Assembly (NCBI GenBank): GCA_024709705.1
Contig: JANJWE010000295.1
Span: forward strand, 1 to 22,810
From: Flavobacterium sp.
GTDB taxonomy: Bacteria; Bacteroidota; Bacteroidia; Flavobacteriales; Flavobacteriaceae
Reading direction: 5' to 3'
DNA: 22,810 nt
The notes under the pieces are model-generated. The model worked only from the letters and a program-made list of their open reading frames with translations, had not been told where the DNA came from and made no database searches. Shown here piece after piece: positions 14,705-22,057 of this stretch. The number at the start of each line of letters is the position of its first letter. The first letter of the stretch is position 1. The translations under genes and the position numbers were made by a program.

Positions 14705-15934
14705 CTAAGAAACAGCTTTTAACCGTTGTAGCATATTTTTATTCAAGGCATTTTCTGCATATACTTTGGTAACTTCAAGTTTTGCATCTTCGGTTCCCGG
14801 CAATTCATACATGGCATCTGTGAGTATGGCTTCACAAAGCGAACGCAACCCTCGAGCTCCTAATTTGTACTCCAAAGCCTTATCTACAATATAGTCTAGA
14901 GCTTCTTCTGTAATGGAAAAGGCCACACCATCCATTGCAAATAATTTTTCATATTGTTTGATTAATGCATTTTTGGGTTCGGTTAAAATAGAACGTAGGG
15001 TAGCTTTATCCAAAGGATTCATGTAAGTAAGTACCGGTAAACGTCCTATGATTTCAGGAATTAATCCAAAATCTTTTATGTCTTTTGGAATAATATACTG
15101 CATCAGATTTTCTTTATCTATTTGCTCTTTATGAGAAGAAGCACTGAAGCCTACTGCCTGACGATTGAGACGTTTAGAAATAATACGTTCAATTCCGTCA
15201 AAGGCACCTCCCGCAATAAATAAAATATTTTGCGTATTTACTTCGATAAATTTTTGGTCGGGATGCTTTCTTCCTCCTTTTGGGGGTACATTAACAATGG
15301 TACCTTCTAAAAGTTTTAATAGAGCCTGTTGAACTCCTTCACCGGAAACATCTCTGGTAATTGACGGATTATCACTTTTGCGAGCAATTTTGTCAATTTC
15401 GTCAATAAATACGATACCTCGTTCAGCTTTGGCTACATCATAATCAGCTACTTGCAACAAACGGGTTAATATACTTTCTACATCTTCTCCCACATAACCG
15501 GCTTCTGTTAAAACTGTAGCATCTACAATAGTTAGTGGCACATTGAGCATGCGAGCTATGGTTTTGGCAACCAATGTCTTACCGGTACCGGTTTGACCCA
15601 CCATAATGATATTGCTTTTTTCAATTTCAACCTCATTATCATCCTGTTTTTGCATCAATCGTTTGTAATGATTGTACACAGCAACCGAAAGCACTTTTTT
15701 AGTTTCAGATTGACCAATAACATATTGATCTAGAAAAGCTCTTATTTCTTTGGGCTTTTTTAGATCTAAGTCGCCTAAATTATTGGATTTGCTTTGTTTG
15801 AGTTCTTCCAATACAATGCCATGAGCCTGATCAATACATTTATCACATATGTGAGCATCAATTCCTGCAATCAAGAGATTGGTCTCTGGTTTTTTCCTTC
15901 CGCAAAAAGAACACTCTAAAATTTCTTTTGCCAT
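14705..15934 (-). CDS. clpX: ATP-dependent Clp protease ATP-binding subunit ClpX
   Basis: A 409-residue AAA+ unfoldase that recognises tagged or native substrates and feeds them to ClpP. The N-terminal zinc-binding domain has C8, C11, C30 and C33. Walker A is GQTGTGKT (113-120) and Walker B is IVFIDEID (174-181). Pore loop 1 is GYVG (146-149) and the substrate-gripping RKH loop is at 222-224. The ClpP-docking loop, IGF in E. coli, appears here as VGF (261-263) within [10 protein letters not shown]. The C-terminal small domain contains [15 protein letters not shown] with the sensor-2 arginine. Length is normal. It lies 50 bp downstream of clpP on the same strand, so clpP-clpX is probably an operon, ended by the hairpin at 14650-14680. 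Confidence 0.97.
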   Translation of the reverse strand: MAKEILECSFCGRKKPETNLLIAGIDAHICDKCIDQAHGIVLEELKQSKSNNLGDLDLKKPKEIRAFLDQYVIGQSETKKVLSVAVYNHYKRLMQKQDDNEVEIEKSNIIMVGQTGTGKTLVAKTIARMLNVPLTIVDATVLTEAGYVGEDVESILTRLLQVADYDVAKAERGIVFIDEIDKIARKSDNPSITRDVSGEGVQQALLKLLEGTIVNVPPKGGRKHPDQKFIEVNTQNILFIAGGAFDGIERIISKRLNRQAVGFSASSHKEQIDKENLMQYIIPKDIKDFGLIPEIIGRLPVLTYMNPLDKATLRSILTEPKNALIKQYEKLFAMDGVAFSITEEALDYIVDKALEYKLGARGLRSLCEAILTDAMYELPGTEDAKLEVTKVYAENALNKNMLQRLKAVS

Positions 15935-15951
15935 TTTTTTTATGGTAATGG

Positions 15952-15985
15952 GTTAAAGTCGCTTTGTCAATAAATAAACTTTAAC
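15952..15985. repeat. Inverted repeat between clpP and clpX
   Basis: Perfect 8-bp arms GTTAAAGT (15952-15959) and ACTTTAAC (15978-15985) are separated by 18 bp, filling the clpP-clpX gap and touching the clpP stop codon. There is no T-run, so it is not a standard terminator. It could be an mRNA hairpin setting the clpP/clpX ratio, or chance in AT-rich DNA. Confidence 0.3.
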
Positions 15986-16644
15986 TATTTTCTTCTTAAT
16001 ACTTCATCAATCATTCCGTACTCTTTGGCTTCATCGGCAATCATCCAATAATCGCGTTCAGAATCTTTGTAAACTTTTTCAAAAGATTGCCCGGAGTGCG
16101 TTGCAATGATTTGATACAATTCATCTTTTAATTTGAGCATTTCTTTCAAATTAATCTCCATGTCTGTAGCTACACCTTGAGCCCCTCCGGAAGGTTGATG
16201 AATCATCACACGTGAATGAGGTAAAGCCGAACGTTTTCCGGCTGCCCCAGCACACAAGAGCACTGCTCCCATTGAAGCAGCCATACCGGTACAAATTGTA
16301 GCTACATCCGGACGTACATACTGCATGGTATCGTAAATACCTAAACCGGCATAAACACTTCCGCCAGGCGAATTGATATAAATTTGGATATCTTTTGAAG
16401 CATCTACACTTTCTAAGAACAGCAATTGGGCCTGAATAATATTGGCCACATAATCGTCTACTCCCGTTCCTAAAAAAATGATTCTGTCCATCATCAATCT
16501 GGAAAACACATCCAATTGAGATACATTCAGTTGACGTTCTTCAATAATATAGGGAGTCATACCACTAACAATTTTGTCGTAGTACATACTATTTACACCG
16601 TGATGTTTGGTAGCAAATTTTTTAAATTCTTTTCCGAAATTCAT
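15985..16644 (-). CDS. clpP: ATP-dependent Clp protease proteolytic subunit ClpP
   Basis: The 219-residue serine protease subunit that forms the ClpP barrel. The catalytic triad is Ser124 (in MAASMGA), His149 (in MIHQPSGG) and Asp198 (in SERDYWM). Also present are the INSPGGSVYAGLGIYDTMQ strand-turn and the QAQLLFLES helix. The frame is open to an ATG at 16683, but that extension (MTLFLFQNQHFYK) is encoded by the T-run and hairpin of the tig terminator. The ATG at 16642-16644 (MNFGKEFKKFATKHHG) matches flavobacterial ClpP as I recall it, so I use it. The roughly 30-residue N-terminal extension before MTPYIIEERQ is longer than in E. coli and may be partly processed. Located between tig and clpX. 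Confidence 0.95.
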   Translation of the reverse strand: MNFGKEFKKFATKHHGVNSMYYDKIVSGMTPYIIEERQLNVSQLDVFSRLMMDRIIFLGTGVDDYVANIIQAQLLFLESVDASKDIQIYINSPGGSVYAGLGIYDTMQYVRPDVATICTGMAASMGAVLLCAGAAGKRSALPHSRVMIHQPSGGAQGVATDMEINLKEMLKLKDELYQIIATHSGQSFEKVYKDSERDYWMIADEAKEYGMIDEVLRRK

Positions 16645-16669
16645 TTTATAAAAGTGTTGATTTTGAAAC

Positions 16670-16697
16670 AAAAAAAGCGTCAACCTAAATTGACGCT
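16670..16697 (-). terminator. Intrinsic terminator of tig
   Basis: The 8-bp stem AGCGTCAA / TTGACGCT (arms 16690-16697 and 16676-16683) with a 6-nt loop is followed on the minus strand by seven T residues (complement of 16670-16676). It lies about 28 bp past the trigger factor stop codon. Confidence 0.8.
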
Positions 16698-16705
16698 CAA
16701 AGATA
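16698..16705 (-). promoter_or_regulatory. Putative clpP -7 promoter box
   Basis: On the minus strand this is TATCTTTG, an exact TAnnTTTG match immediately upstream of the tig terminator. Transcription would start near 16692, inside the 5' arm of that hairpin, so clpP mRNA starting here would not form the terminator. No -33 TTG is visible at the right distance. Confidence 0.4.
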
Positions 16706-16724
16706 GTATTATTTTTTTATACTT

Positions 16725-18050
16725 TTATTCTCCGTACATTTCTTTAACGAACTGTTCGTAAGAAACTTCTTTTGACTTTGCTTTTACTTTTTCTTTGAAC
16801 AGAGAAAGCATTTTCTCACTCATTACTTGCTCAGACAAGCGTCTTACTTCATCTTGATTAGACATTACACGAGCTACAATTCCATCAATATCTTCTTGAG
16901 TTGGATTCATTTGACCAAACTGAGCCATTTGTTTTTTAATCAATTCGGAAGTGTAAGCTTTTAAGTCATCAAAAGTTATTTGCAAGTTGTTTTCGGTCAT
17001 GATTTTTCCTTCTATCAACTGGTAACGTAATCCTCTTTCAGAACGATCAAACTCTTCTTGAGCTTCTTGAGCCGTTAATTCTTTTTCTCCTGCTGTTTGC
17101 AACCATTTAACTAAAAATTCAGCAGGCAAATCAAATTGGGTGGATTCCAATAAAAATTCTGTAACATCGTTTAAGAACTTTTGATCGGCTTGCTGTGCAA
17201 ATTGTTTCTCAGCATCTTCTTTGATTTTGGCTTTCACTTCTTCAACAGAAGAAACCACTCCTGGACCAAAAAGTTTATCAAACAATTCTTGATTTAATTC
17301 TGCTTTTTCACTGGTTGTTATTCCGTCAATTTGAACAGTAACCGTAATGTCTAAACCATGAACCAAATCGTGATCTACTTTTAGGTAATCCATTAATTTA
17401 TGGTCATCATCAAACAAACCTTTGGTACTAACTTCTACAACATCTCCTACTTTTTTGCCAATAAATTTTTTGGCTGTTTTTTTGTCTTTAAAAAGTTCCA
17501 GTTCTATAGAAGTAGCGTTATTGATATTTTGCTCTTCATTAATAAAAGTAACCTGCAAATCATCCCCTTCTTCAACAGTATCTTTTGCAATCAATTTCCC
17601 GTATTGTTTTTGAATACGTTCCACCTGATCGTTCAACATTTTATCGTCAGCAATAATTTTGAAAAGAGTAATGTTGTTTTTTGCTGCCAAATTTACTTGG
17701 AATTCCGGAGCCAAACCTAATTCAAAATCAAATTGAAAATCATCTGCATCCCAGTTGAAATCGTCTGTAACTTTGGGTAATGGATTTCCTAAAATATCTA
17801 ACTTCTCTTCGGTTAAATAGCTATTTAATTTTTCTTGTAAAAGTTTGTTTACTTCTTCCAACAAAACCGCTTTACCGTATTGTTTTTGAATTAAACTCAT
17901 AGGCACAGCCCCTTTTCTGAAACCGGGAATTGAAGCATTCTTACGATAGTTATCCAGTACCTTCTGAACTTTATCTGCATAATCCTCTTTAGAAACACCC
18001 ACGGTTACCACCGCATTCAGGGCATCAACATTAGTTCTTGTAATTGTCAT
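16725..18050 (-). CDS. tig: Trigger factor (ribosome-associated chaperone)
   Basis: A 441-residue trigger factor, which binds the ribosome exit tunnel and shields nascent chains. The N-terminal ribosome-binding signature is intact (GFRKGAVP at 43-50). The middle part (about 150-245) corresponds to the peptidyl-prolyl isomerase region but is diverged, as is usual in Bacteroidetes. The long helical C-terminal chaperone arms follow (TENNLQITFDDLKAYTSELI; MSNQDEVRRLSEQVMSEKML). Length is normal. It has a strong promoter at 18082-18112, set in an inverted repeat, and its own terminator before clpP. The tig-clpP-clpX order is a widely conserved bacterial arrangement. Confidence 0.95.
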   Translation of the reverse strand: MTITRTNVDALNAVVTVGVSKEDYADKVQKVLDNYRKNASIPGFRKGAVPMSLIQKQYGKAVLLEEVNKLLQEKLNSYLTEEKLDILGNPLPKVTDDFNWDADDFQFDFELGLAPEFQVNLAAKNNITLFKIIADDKMLNDQVERIQKQYGKLIAKDTVEEGDDLQVTFINEEQNINNATSIELELFKDKKTAKKFIGKKVGDVVEVSTKGLFDDDHKLMDYLKVDHDLVHGLDITVTVQIDGITTSEKAELNQELFDKLFGPGVVSSVEEVKAKIKEDAEKQFAQQADQKFLNDVTEFLLESTQFDLPAEFLVKWLQTAGEKELTAQEAQEEFDRSERGLRYQLIEGKIMTENNLQITFDDLKAYTSELIKKQMAQFGQMNPTQEDIDGIVARVMSNQDEVRRLSEQVMSEKMLSLFKEKVKAKSKEVSYEQFVKEMYGE

Positions 18051-18074
18051 CTTTAATTTTTTATAAACTGAAAT

Positions 18075-18107
18075 TGGGTTGCAAAAGTATAACTTTTTTA
18101 CAACCCA
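18075..18107. repeat. Nested inverted repeat over the tig promoter
   Basis: Outer arms TGGGTTG (18075-18081) and CAACCCA (18101-18107), inner arms AAAAGT (18083-18088) and ACTTTT (18092-18097), centred on ATA. The repeat covers the tig -7 box and most of the spacer. Its position and symmetry suggest an operator, but the binding factor is unknown. Confidence 0.45.
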
Positions 18108-18112
18108 AACAA
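18082..18112 (-). promoter_or_regulatory. Promoter of tig
   Basis: On the minus strand a TTG (18112-18110), a 20-bp spacer and TACTTTTG (18089-18082) form a full -33/-7 pair. An alternative TTTG (18109-18106) gives a 16-bp spacer. The predicted leader to the ATG at 18050 is about 27 nt. Confidence 0.6.
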
Positions 18113-18152
18113 TTTTTAATGTGCTGAATTCTACGAATTCAGAAACGTTTTA

Positions 18153-18500
18153 TCAATCTTTCTCACTCGAGGTCAAATTGTAGACTATAGATTGTAAAAA
18201 AGATAATATTATACTAAACAACATTGCAGTCCAAAAGGAATTTACATTAAAGCCTCCCACAATGTTGTCACAAAGCAAAACCAACAAAGCATTTATAACC
18301 AATAGAAAAAGACCTAAGGTAAAAACAGTCACCGGCAGTGTAAATAAAACGATTATGGGTTTAACAAAAATATTTAGCAAACCCAAAACAATAGCAACGT
18401 AAACCGATGTTAAAAAAGTAGCCACTTCAACCCCGGGAAGTAAATTGGCAATCAATAATACCAATATAGCGGTTATTAATATTCTTAGAATTAAATTCAT
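18153..18500 (-). CDS. Small membrane protein of the phage-holin-4-2 (PF04020) family
   Basis: A 115-residue, four-helix membrane protein. Helices lie at about residues 4-22, 32-50, 53-75 and 88-108, joined by short loops. GLLNIFVKPIIVLFTLPVTV and the VNALLVLLCDNIVGGF-like segment fit the YvlD/'phage holin' PF04020 family. Despite the family name, members are widespread chromosomal genes in non-lysogenic contexts, and nothing phage-related is nearby. The gene starts 18 bp after the alpha/beta hydrolase and is probably co-transcribed with it. Its function is unknown, perhaps envelope-stress related. Confidence 0.82.
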   Translation of the reverse strand: MNLILRILITAILVLLIANLLPGVEVATFLTSVYVAIVLGLLNIFVKPIIVLFTLPVTVFTLGLFLLVINALLVLLCDNIVGGFNVNSFWTAMLFSIILSFLQSIVYNLTSSEKD

Positions 18501-18518
18501 ATAGCTTTCAATAAATAT

Positions 18519-19286
18519 TTAGTCTTTCAAAAATAGTGAAACTTTTTCATAAAACAAGGCGGGATTTTCGGCATGAAGCCAATGCCCTGCATTGGGTATC
18601 GTTTCAAAAATTGCATTTGGAAAGTGTGCCCGAATATCATCAAAATCTGAATCTAAAACATATCTGGAAGCACCGCCTCTAATAAAAAGTGTAGCCCCCT
18701 CAAAAATATCGGTTGGGCTTAATGCTTTGCCAATTTGCTCTATTTGTTCATTGAATACTTTTAAATTAAACCGGAATGCCAATTGTCCGGGTTGTTTCCA
18801 GTATAATGATTTCATCAAAAATTGACGGGTTCCAAAATCGGTAATGTATTTACTCAATTGTTCCTCAACTTCACCTCGATCGGGCTGATTTTCAAAGTTA
18901 ACCGCATTCAATCCAGCCAAAATATCTTGATGATGGGGTTTATAATATTTAGGACCAATATCGGCAATTATTAATTTATGAACCCTTTGTGGATATTTGG
19001 CTGCAAAAAACATAGCCACTTTTCCTCCCATTGAGTGCCCCAACAAAGCTATAGAATTAAGGTTCTTGTTGGCACAATACTGAGCTACATCTTCAACCAT
19101 CACATCGTAATTAAATTCTGATGCATGAAAACTTCTTCCGTGATTTCGCAAATCCAATAAATGCACTTCATAACCCAAAGTTGCCCACTGAACCCCTAAT
19201 GTTTTCCAATTATCTGACATCCCCAAAAAACCATGTAAAATGAGTAAAGGCTCACCGGCTCCTTCTATTTTAGAATACAATTCCAT
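18519..19286 (-). CDS. Alpha/beta-fold hydrolase (YbfF-like esterase)
   Basis: A 255-residue soluble alpha/beta hydrolase. The oxyanion region LHGFLGMSDNW (about 17-27) is followed by DLRNHGRS (45-52), typical of YbfF-type esterases. The nucleophile elbow is GHSMGG with Ser85, and the catalytic His235 is in NAGHWLHAENP; the acid is probably in the LDSDFDDIR region or nearby. No signal peptide is visible, so it is cytoplasmic. YbfF hydrolyses short acyl and acyl-CoA-like esters in vitro, but the substrate here is unknown. It follows the glycosyltransferase gene by 54 bp and precedes the PF04020 gene by 18 bp. Confidence 0.88.
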   Translation of the reverse strand: MELYSKIEGAGEPLLILHGFLGMSDNWKTLGVQWATLGYEVHLLDLRNHGRSFHASEFNYDVMVEDVAQYCANKNLNSIALLGHSMGGKVAMFFAAKYPQRVHKLIIADIGPKYYKPHHQDILAGLNAVNFENQPDRGEVEEQLSKYITDFGTRQFLMKSLYWKQPGQLAFRFNLKVFNEQIEQIGKALSPTDIFEGATLFIRGGASRYVLDSDFDDIRAHFPNAIFETIPNAGHWLHAENPALFYEKVSLFLKD

Positions 19287-19340
19287 AATTTATTTAAATT
19301 AAATTGCAAGTTACCCATTTCAAAATGGATTACCAAAAAA

Positions 19341-20426
19341 CTAAAATTTCCTCCCTTTCCATTCAAATTTTCCAAATAAAGAGTACACACCTACTACTGA
19401 AGCAAAAACCGGATACACTAAAGTGGTTAGTAACACTTGTTTTAAAGAAACCTTGTATTTTTTTTGTGAAGGCCAAGCCAATAATAAATCAGCAAACATT
19501 TTTACAGCAATTGCAAAAATGAAATACGGCGAAATGCTAAAAAATCCGACACAAAAAAACAAAAAAGACATATTACCAAAAAGAAAAAGCAGGGCACAAA
19601 ATTGAGCGAAATTTTGCGTGTATGCTTTGGATTTACTGGCCCATCTTACCCTTTGAAAAAAAAGTTCACGCCATGAGTTACTGGGTTGGGTTGTTACTAA
19701 AAAATCTTTTTCAGCTTCAAACCAAACCGATTTAGGACTCACTTTCATGGCTTTTTGCAATAAAAAAACATCATCTCCACTTGCCCATTTCAAATTCCCT
19801 TCAAATCCTTTAAGATGATTAAAGAAGAATTTAGAATATGCAAAATTGGCTCCGTTACACATAAAAAGCTGCTTTAACCTAAAAGAAGCTTCTGTTAAAG
19901 ATTGTAAACTCAACATTTCATTCTGTTGAAAATGATCTAGAAAAGTGAACGTTGGTTTATAAAGAACTGGCCCACAAATCATTTGAATTTCTCCTTTTGA
20001 AATTATACCATTCATAATCGAAAGCCAATTTACAGGCACAACACAATCAGCATCGGTTGTTACTATCCATTCAAAAGAAGCTCTTTTGACACCTTCTATC
20101 AAAGCGTCTTTTTTGGGAGAATTACTTTTTCGGATATTAGGAATAATACAACATGAAAACGGAAGATTGGGTAACTCAAAATCATCCGTAGACGAATCAT
20201 CTATTAAAATTACTTCAAATTTTGATTTGGGATAGTTCATCTTTTCAAAGGAATTCAGCAGAAATGGTAATTTTTGAGATTCATTTCTAAAGGGAACTAA
20301 TATGGTAAATGAGACATGAGGTTCAGGATATTTCTGTGGATTTTGTTTTTTTGACATCAAATAAAAAAACAGAAATAGACTGAAAAAAAAATAAATTCCA
20401 ATACAAACTAACGGTATTAAAATCAT
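19341..20426 (-). CDS. Membrane-bound glycosyltransferase family 2
   Basis: A 361-residue processive-type GT2 enzyme. An N-terminal membrane helix (about residues 3-24) is followed by the GT-A catalytic domain: VPFRNES (44-50), IDDSSTDD (75-82), the metal-binding DAD (125-127), GDD (217-219) as the acceptor-side acid motif, and QRVRW (258-262). Two or three C-terminal membrane helices follow (about 276-350). The architecture is that of membrane GTs that use UDP- or GDP-sugars to build glycolipids or polymers. Its ATG overlaps the stop codon of the flippase-like gene (ATGA), so the two are coupled and probably act on one lipid-linked substrate. The sugar and acceptor cannot be read from the sequence. 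Confidence 0.88.
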   Translation of the reverse strand: MILIPLVCIGIYFFFSLFLFFYLMSKKQNPQKYPEPHVSFTILVPFRNESQKLPFLLNSFEKMNYPKSKFEVILIDDSSTDDFELPNLPFSCCIIPNIRKSNSPKKDALIEGVKRASFEWIVTTDADCVVPVNWLSIMNGIISKGEIQMICGPVLYKPTFTFLDHFQQNEMLSLQSLTEASFRLKQLFMCNGANFAYSKFFFNHLKGFEGNLKWASGDDVFLLQKAMKVSPKSVWFEAEKDFLVTTQPSNSWRELFFQRVRWASKSKAYTQNFAQFCALLFLFGNMSFLFFCVGFFSISPYFIFAIAVKMFADLLLAWPSQKKYKVSLKQVLLTTLVYPVFASVVGVYSLFGKFEWKGRKF

Positions 20427-21382
20427 AACTTCAACTTAGAGTTGGGCTTTAAAATAAACAAACTACCCAAAATTGTAGGTAAAACCAAATTTAAGAGCCA
20501 CATTACAAAAGAAACCGAAAGCACTGCCCACTCATTAACTCCTAAATTTGAGAATAACAACACGGCCACACTTCCCTTGATTACAACATCCATTAAATGA
20601 ATAGTAGGTAAAAGAGAAGCAAAAAAATACATAGTAAACAAAGTAATCATGGCATCTGGATAAGAAATTTGAACCCCAAAAAAGAGAAGAGCCAAATAAA
20701 ATTGATGAGCGAAAATCAAATACCTCATCACCGAATATTGAATGTTTTTTAAATGCCGTTTTGAAGAAAAAAGTTGAAATTTGGCAAACAACAACTCTAA
20801 GGAGTACCCATAAATTTCTATTTTTTTAAAATACACTACAATTCCAAAAAGCAAGAGAAAAAGAAATACAAATAAACCTAAAACAAAGCTCGATTGTAAA
20901 GTAAAATGAGAAAAATCAACACTTGAAGGTACCAAAATATAATAAAATAAAACGCCAAAAACACCAAAAAAAAGCGTTACTCCCATCTGAGTTGAGTTGC
21001 TCAAAAAATTTAAAAAAATAATTTTTTTGGCATGTTTTCTATCAAAATAGAAACACTTTGCAACATATTCTCCAATTCTGTTGGGTGTAAAAACTGAAGT
21101 AGCCAATGACCCTAATGTTTGGGTTGCTGCTTCTTTGAAGGTTATTTTTCTAAAACTGGAAAGCAAGTTTTTCCATTTTAAAATTTCAAAAGACCAATTG
21201 AAAATAGACAATAAAACCAATACTATAAAACCATAAACCGGGAATGATTCCGGAAATATGAAATCATGATATGAACTGCGTTTGTCAAATTCAACATACA
21301 AATAATACAAAGACAATCCCACAAACAATAATTTTATGAGAAGCAACCAGAATTGTTTAGCTTTGTAAAGTTGTGGTATCAT
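20423..21382 (-). CDS. Flippase-like LPG-synthase transmembrane domain protein (UPF0104/AglD type)
   Basis: A 319-residue polytopic membrane protein with about eight hydrophobic segments, matching the lysylphosphatidylglycerol-synthase TM domain family. It lacks the cytoplasmic aminoacyl-transferase domain of MprF, so it is not a full LPG synthase. Family signatures include LGSLATSVFTPNRIGEYVAK (about 91-110) and the closing VLPTILGSLFIL segment. Stand-alone proteins of this type often sit beside glycosyltransferases and are suspected lipid or glycolipid translocases. The stop codon overlaps the start of the GT2 gene, supporting a shared pathway. The start is ATG21382, divergent from ruvC. 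Confidence 0.82.
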   Translation of the reverse strand: MIPQLYKAKQFWLLLIKLLFVGLSLYYLYVEFDKRSSYHDFIFPESFPVYGFIVLVLLSIFNWSFEILKWKNLLSSFRKITFKEAATQTLGSLATSVFTPNRIGEYVAKCFYFDRKHAKKIIFLNFLSNSTQMGVTLFFGVFGVLFYYILVPSSVDFSHFTLQSSFVLGLFVFLFLLLFGIVVYFKKIEIYGYSLELLFAKFQLFSSKRHLKNIQYSVMRYLIFAHQFYLALLFFGVQISYPDAMITLFTMYFFASLLPTIHLMDVVIKGSVAVLLFSNLGVNEWAVLSVSFVMWLLNLVLPTILGSLFILKPNSKLKL

Positions 21383-21435
21383 TTACACAAAGAAACAAAA
21401 CTTTAACATATAACCTTCAAGATTTGAGCAAAAAT

Positions 21436-21990
21436 TTGGCATCCGAACGTATCATACTGGGTATTGACCCCGGAACCACTATTATGGGATTTGGTTTGAT
21501 TAAAGTGGTGAACAAAAAAATGGAGTTTATGCAATTGAACGAATTGATTTTGAGCAAATACGATGACCATTACACCAAATTAAAAGTGATTTTTGAACGT
21601 ACCATTGAGCTGATTGAAACGCATCATCCGGATGAAATTGCCATTGAAGCTCCATTCTTTGGAAAAAACGTACAATCGATGCTCAAACTCGGAAGAGCTC
21701 AAGGTGTGGCGATGGCTGCCGGACTATCACGACAAATTCCAATTACCGAATACGAACCCAAAAAGATAAAAATGGCCATCACCGGAAACGGAAACGCCGG
21801 TAAAGAACAAGTAGCCAAAATGCTACAACAATTGTTAGGTTTGAAAGAATTACCTAAAAACTTAGATTCTACTGATGGTTTGGCAGCAGCTGTTTGTCAT
21901 TTTTTTAATTCGGGAAAGGTAATTGGAGAGAAAAGTTATTCGGGTTGGGATGCTTTTGTGAAACAGAATGAAAATAAAATAAGTAAATGA
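21436..21990 (+). CDS. ruvC: Holliday junction resolvase RuvC
   Basis: RuvC cleaves Holliday junctions as a dimer with RuvAB. The catalytic acidic residues are all present: Asp11 in GIDPGTT, Glu71 in IEAPFF, and Asp144 and Asp147 in DSTDGLAAAVCH. The frame is open to an ATG at 21373, but the extra 21 residues are unlike RuvC and would overlap the start of the divergent membrane gene. I therefore prefer the TTG at 21436-21438, giving MASERIILGIDPG and 184 residues, the usual family size. A -7-like AAGATTTG at 21419-21426 lies just upstream. hemW follows after 67 bp of repeat-rich sequence. Confidence 0.93.
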   Translation: MASERIILGIDPGTTIMGFGLIKVVNKKMEFMQLNELILSKYDDHYTKLKVIFERTIELIETHHPDEIAIEAPFFGKNVQSMLKLGRAQGVAMAAGLSRQIPITEYEPKKIKMAITGNGNAGKEQVAKMLQQLLGLKELPKNLDSTDGLAAAVCHFFNSGKVIGEKSYSGWDAFVKQNENKISK

Positions 21991-22057
21991 GGCAATTTGT
22001 TAATGTGTCAATTTGCCTGTAAATTGACAAATTGACAAATTGAAAATTGACACATCA
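21991..22057. repeat. Repeat-rich ruvC-hemW spacer with alternative hairpins
   Basis: The whole 67-bp spacer is built of AAATTGAC / GTCAATTT units. AAATTGAC occurs at 22021-22028, 22029-22036 and 22044-22051, with a degenerate copy at 22037-22044. The single complement GTCAATTT (22007-22014) can pair with any of them: with 22021-22028 (9-bp stem, 6-nt loop) or, as a perfect 12-bp stem, ATGTGTCAATTT (22003-22014) with AAATTGACACAT (22044-22055). A third stem pairs GGCAATTTG (21991-21999) with CAATTTGCC (22009-22017) with one mismatch. No T-run follows, so it is not a standard terminator. Confidence 0.6.

Noticed and set aside
16645..16683. N-terminal 13-codon extension of clpP
   Set aside because: It is encoded by the tig terminator's hairpin and T-run; MNFGKEF at 16644 is the natural start.
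18153..18500. 'Phage holin' gene as a sign of a prophage
   Set aside because: PF04020 proteins are ordinary chromosomal membrane proteins; no endolysin, capsid, integrase or att repeats are present in the window.
21373..21435. N-terminal 21-codon extension of ruvC
   Set aside because: It overlaps the divergent gene's start and is not RuvC-like; the TTG at 21436 gives the normal N-terminus.
22021..22051. Short direct repeats that could suggest a CRISPR array
   Set aside because: The units are only 8 bp and tandem without spacers, and no cas genes are near; this is a simple-sequence hairpin region.
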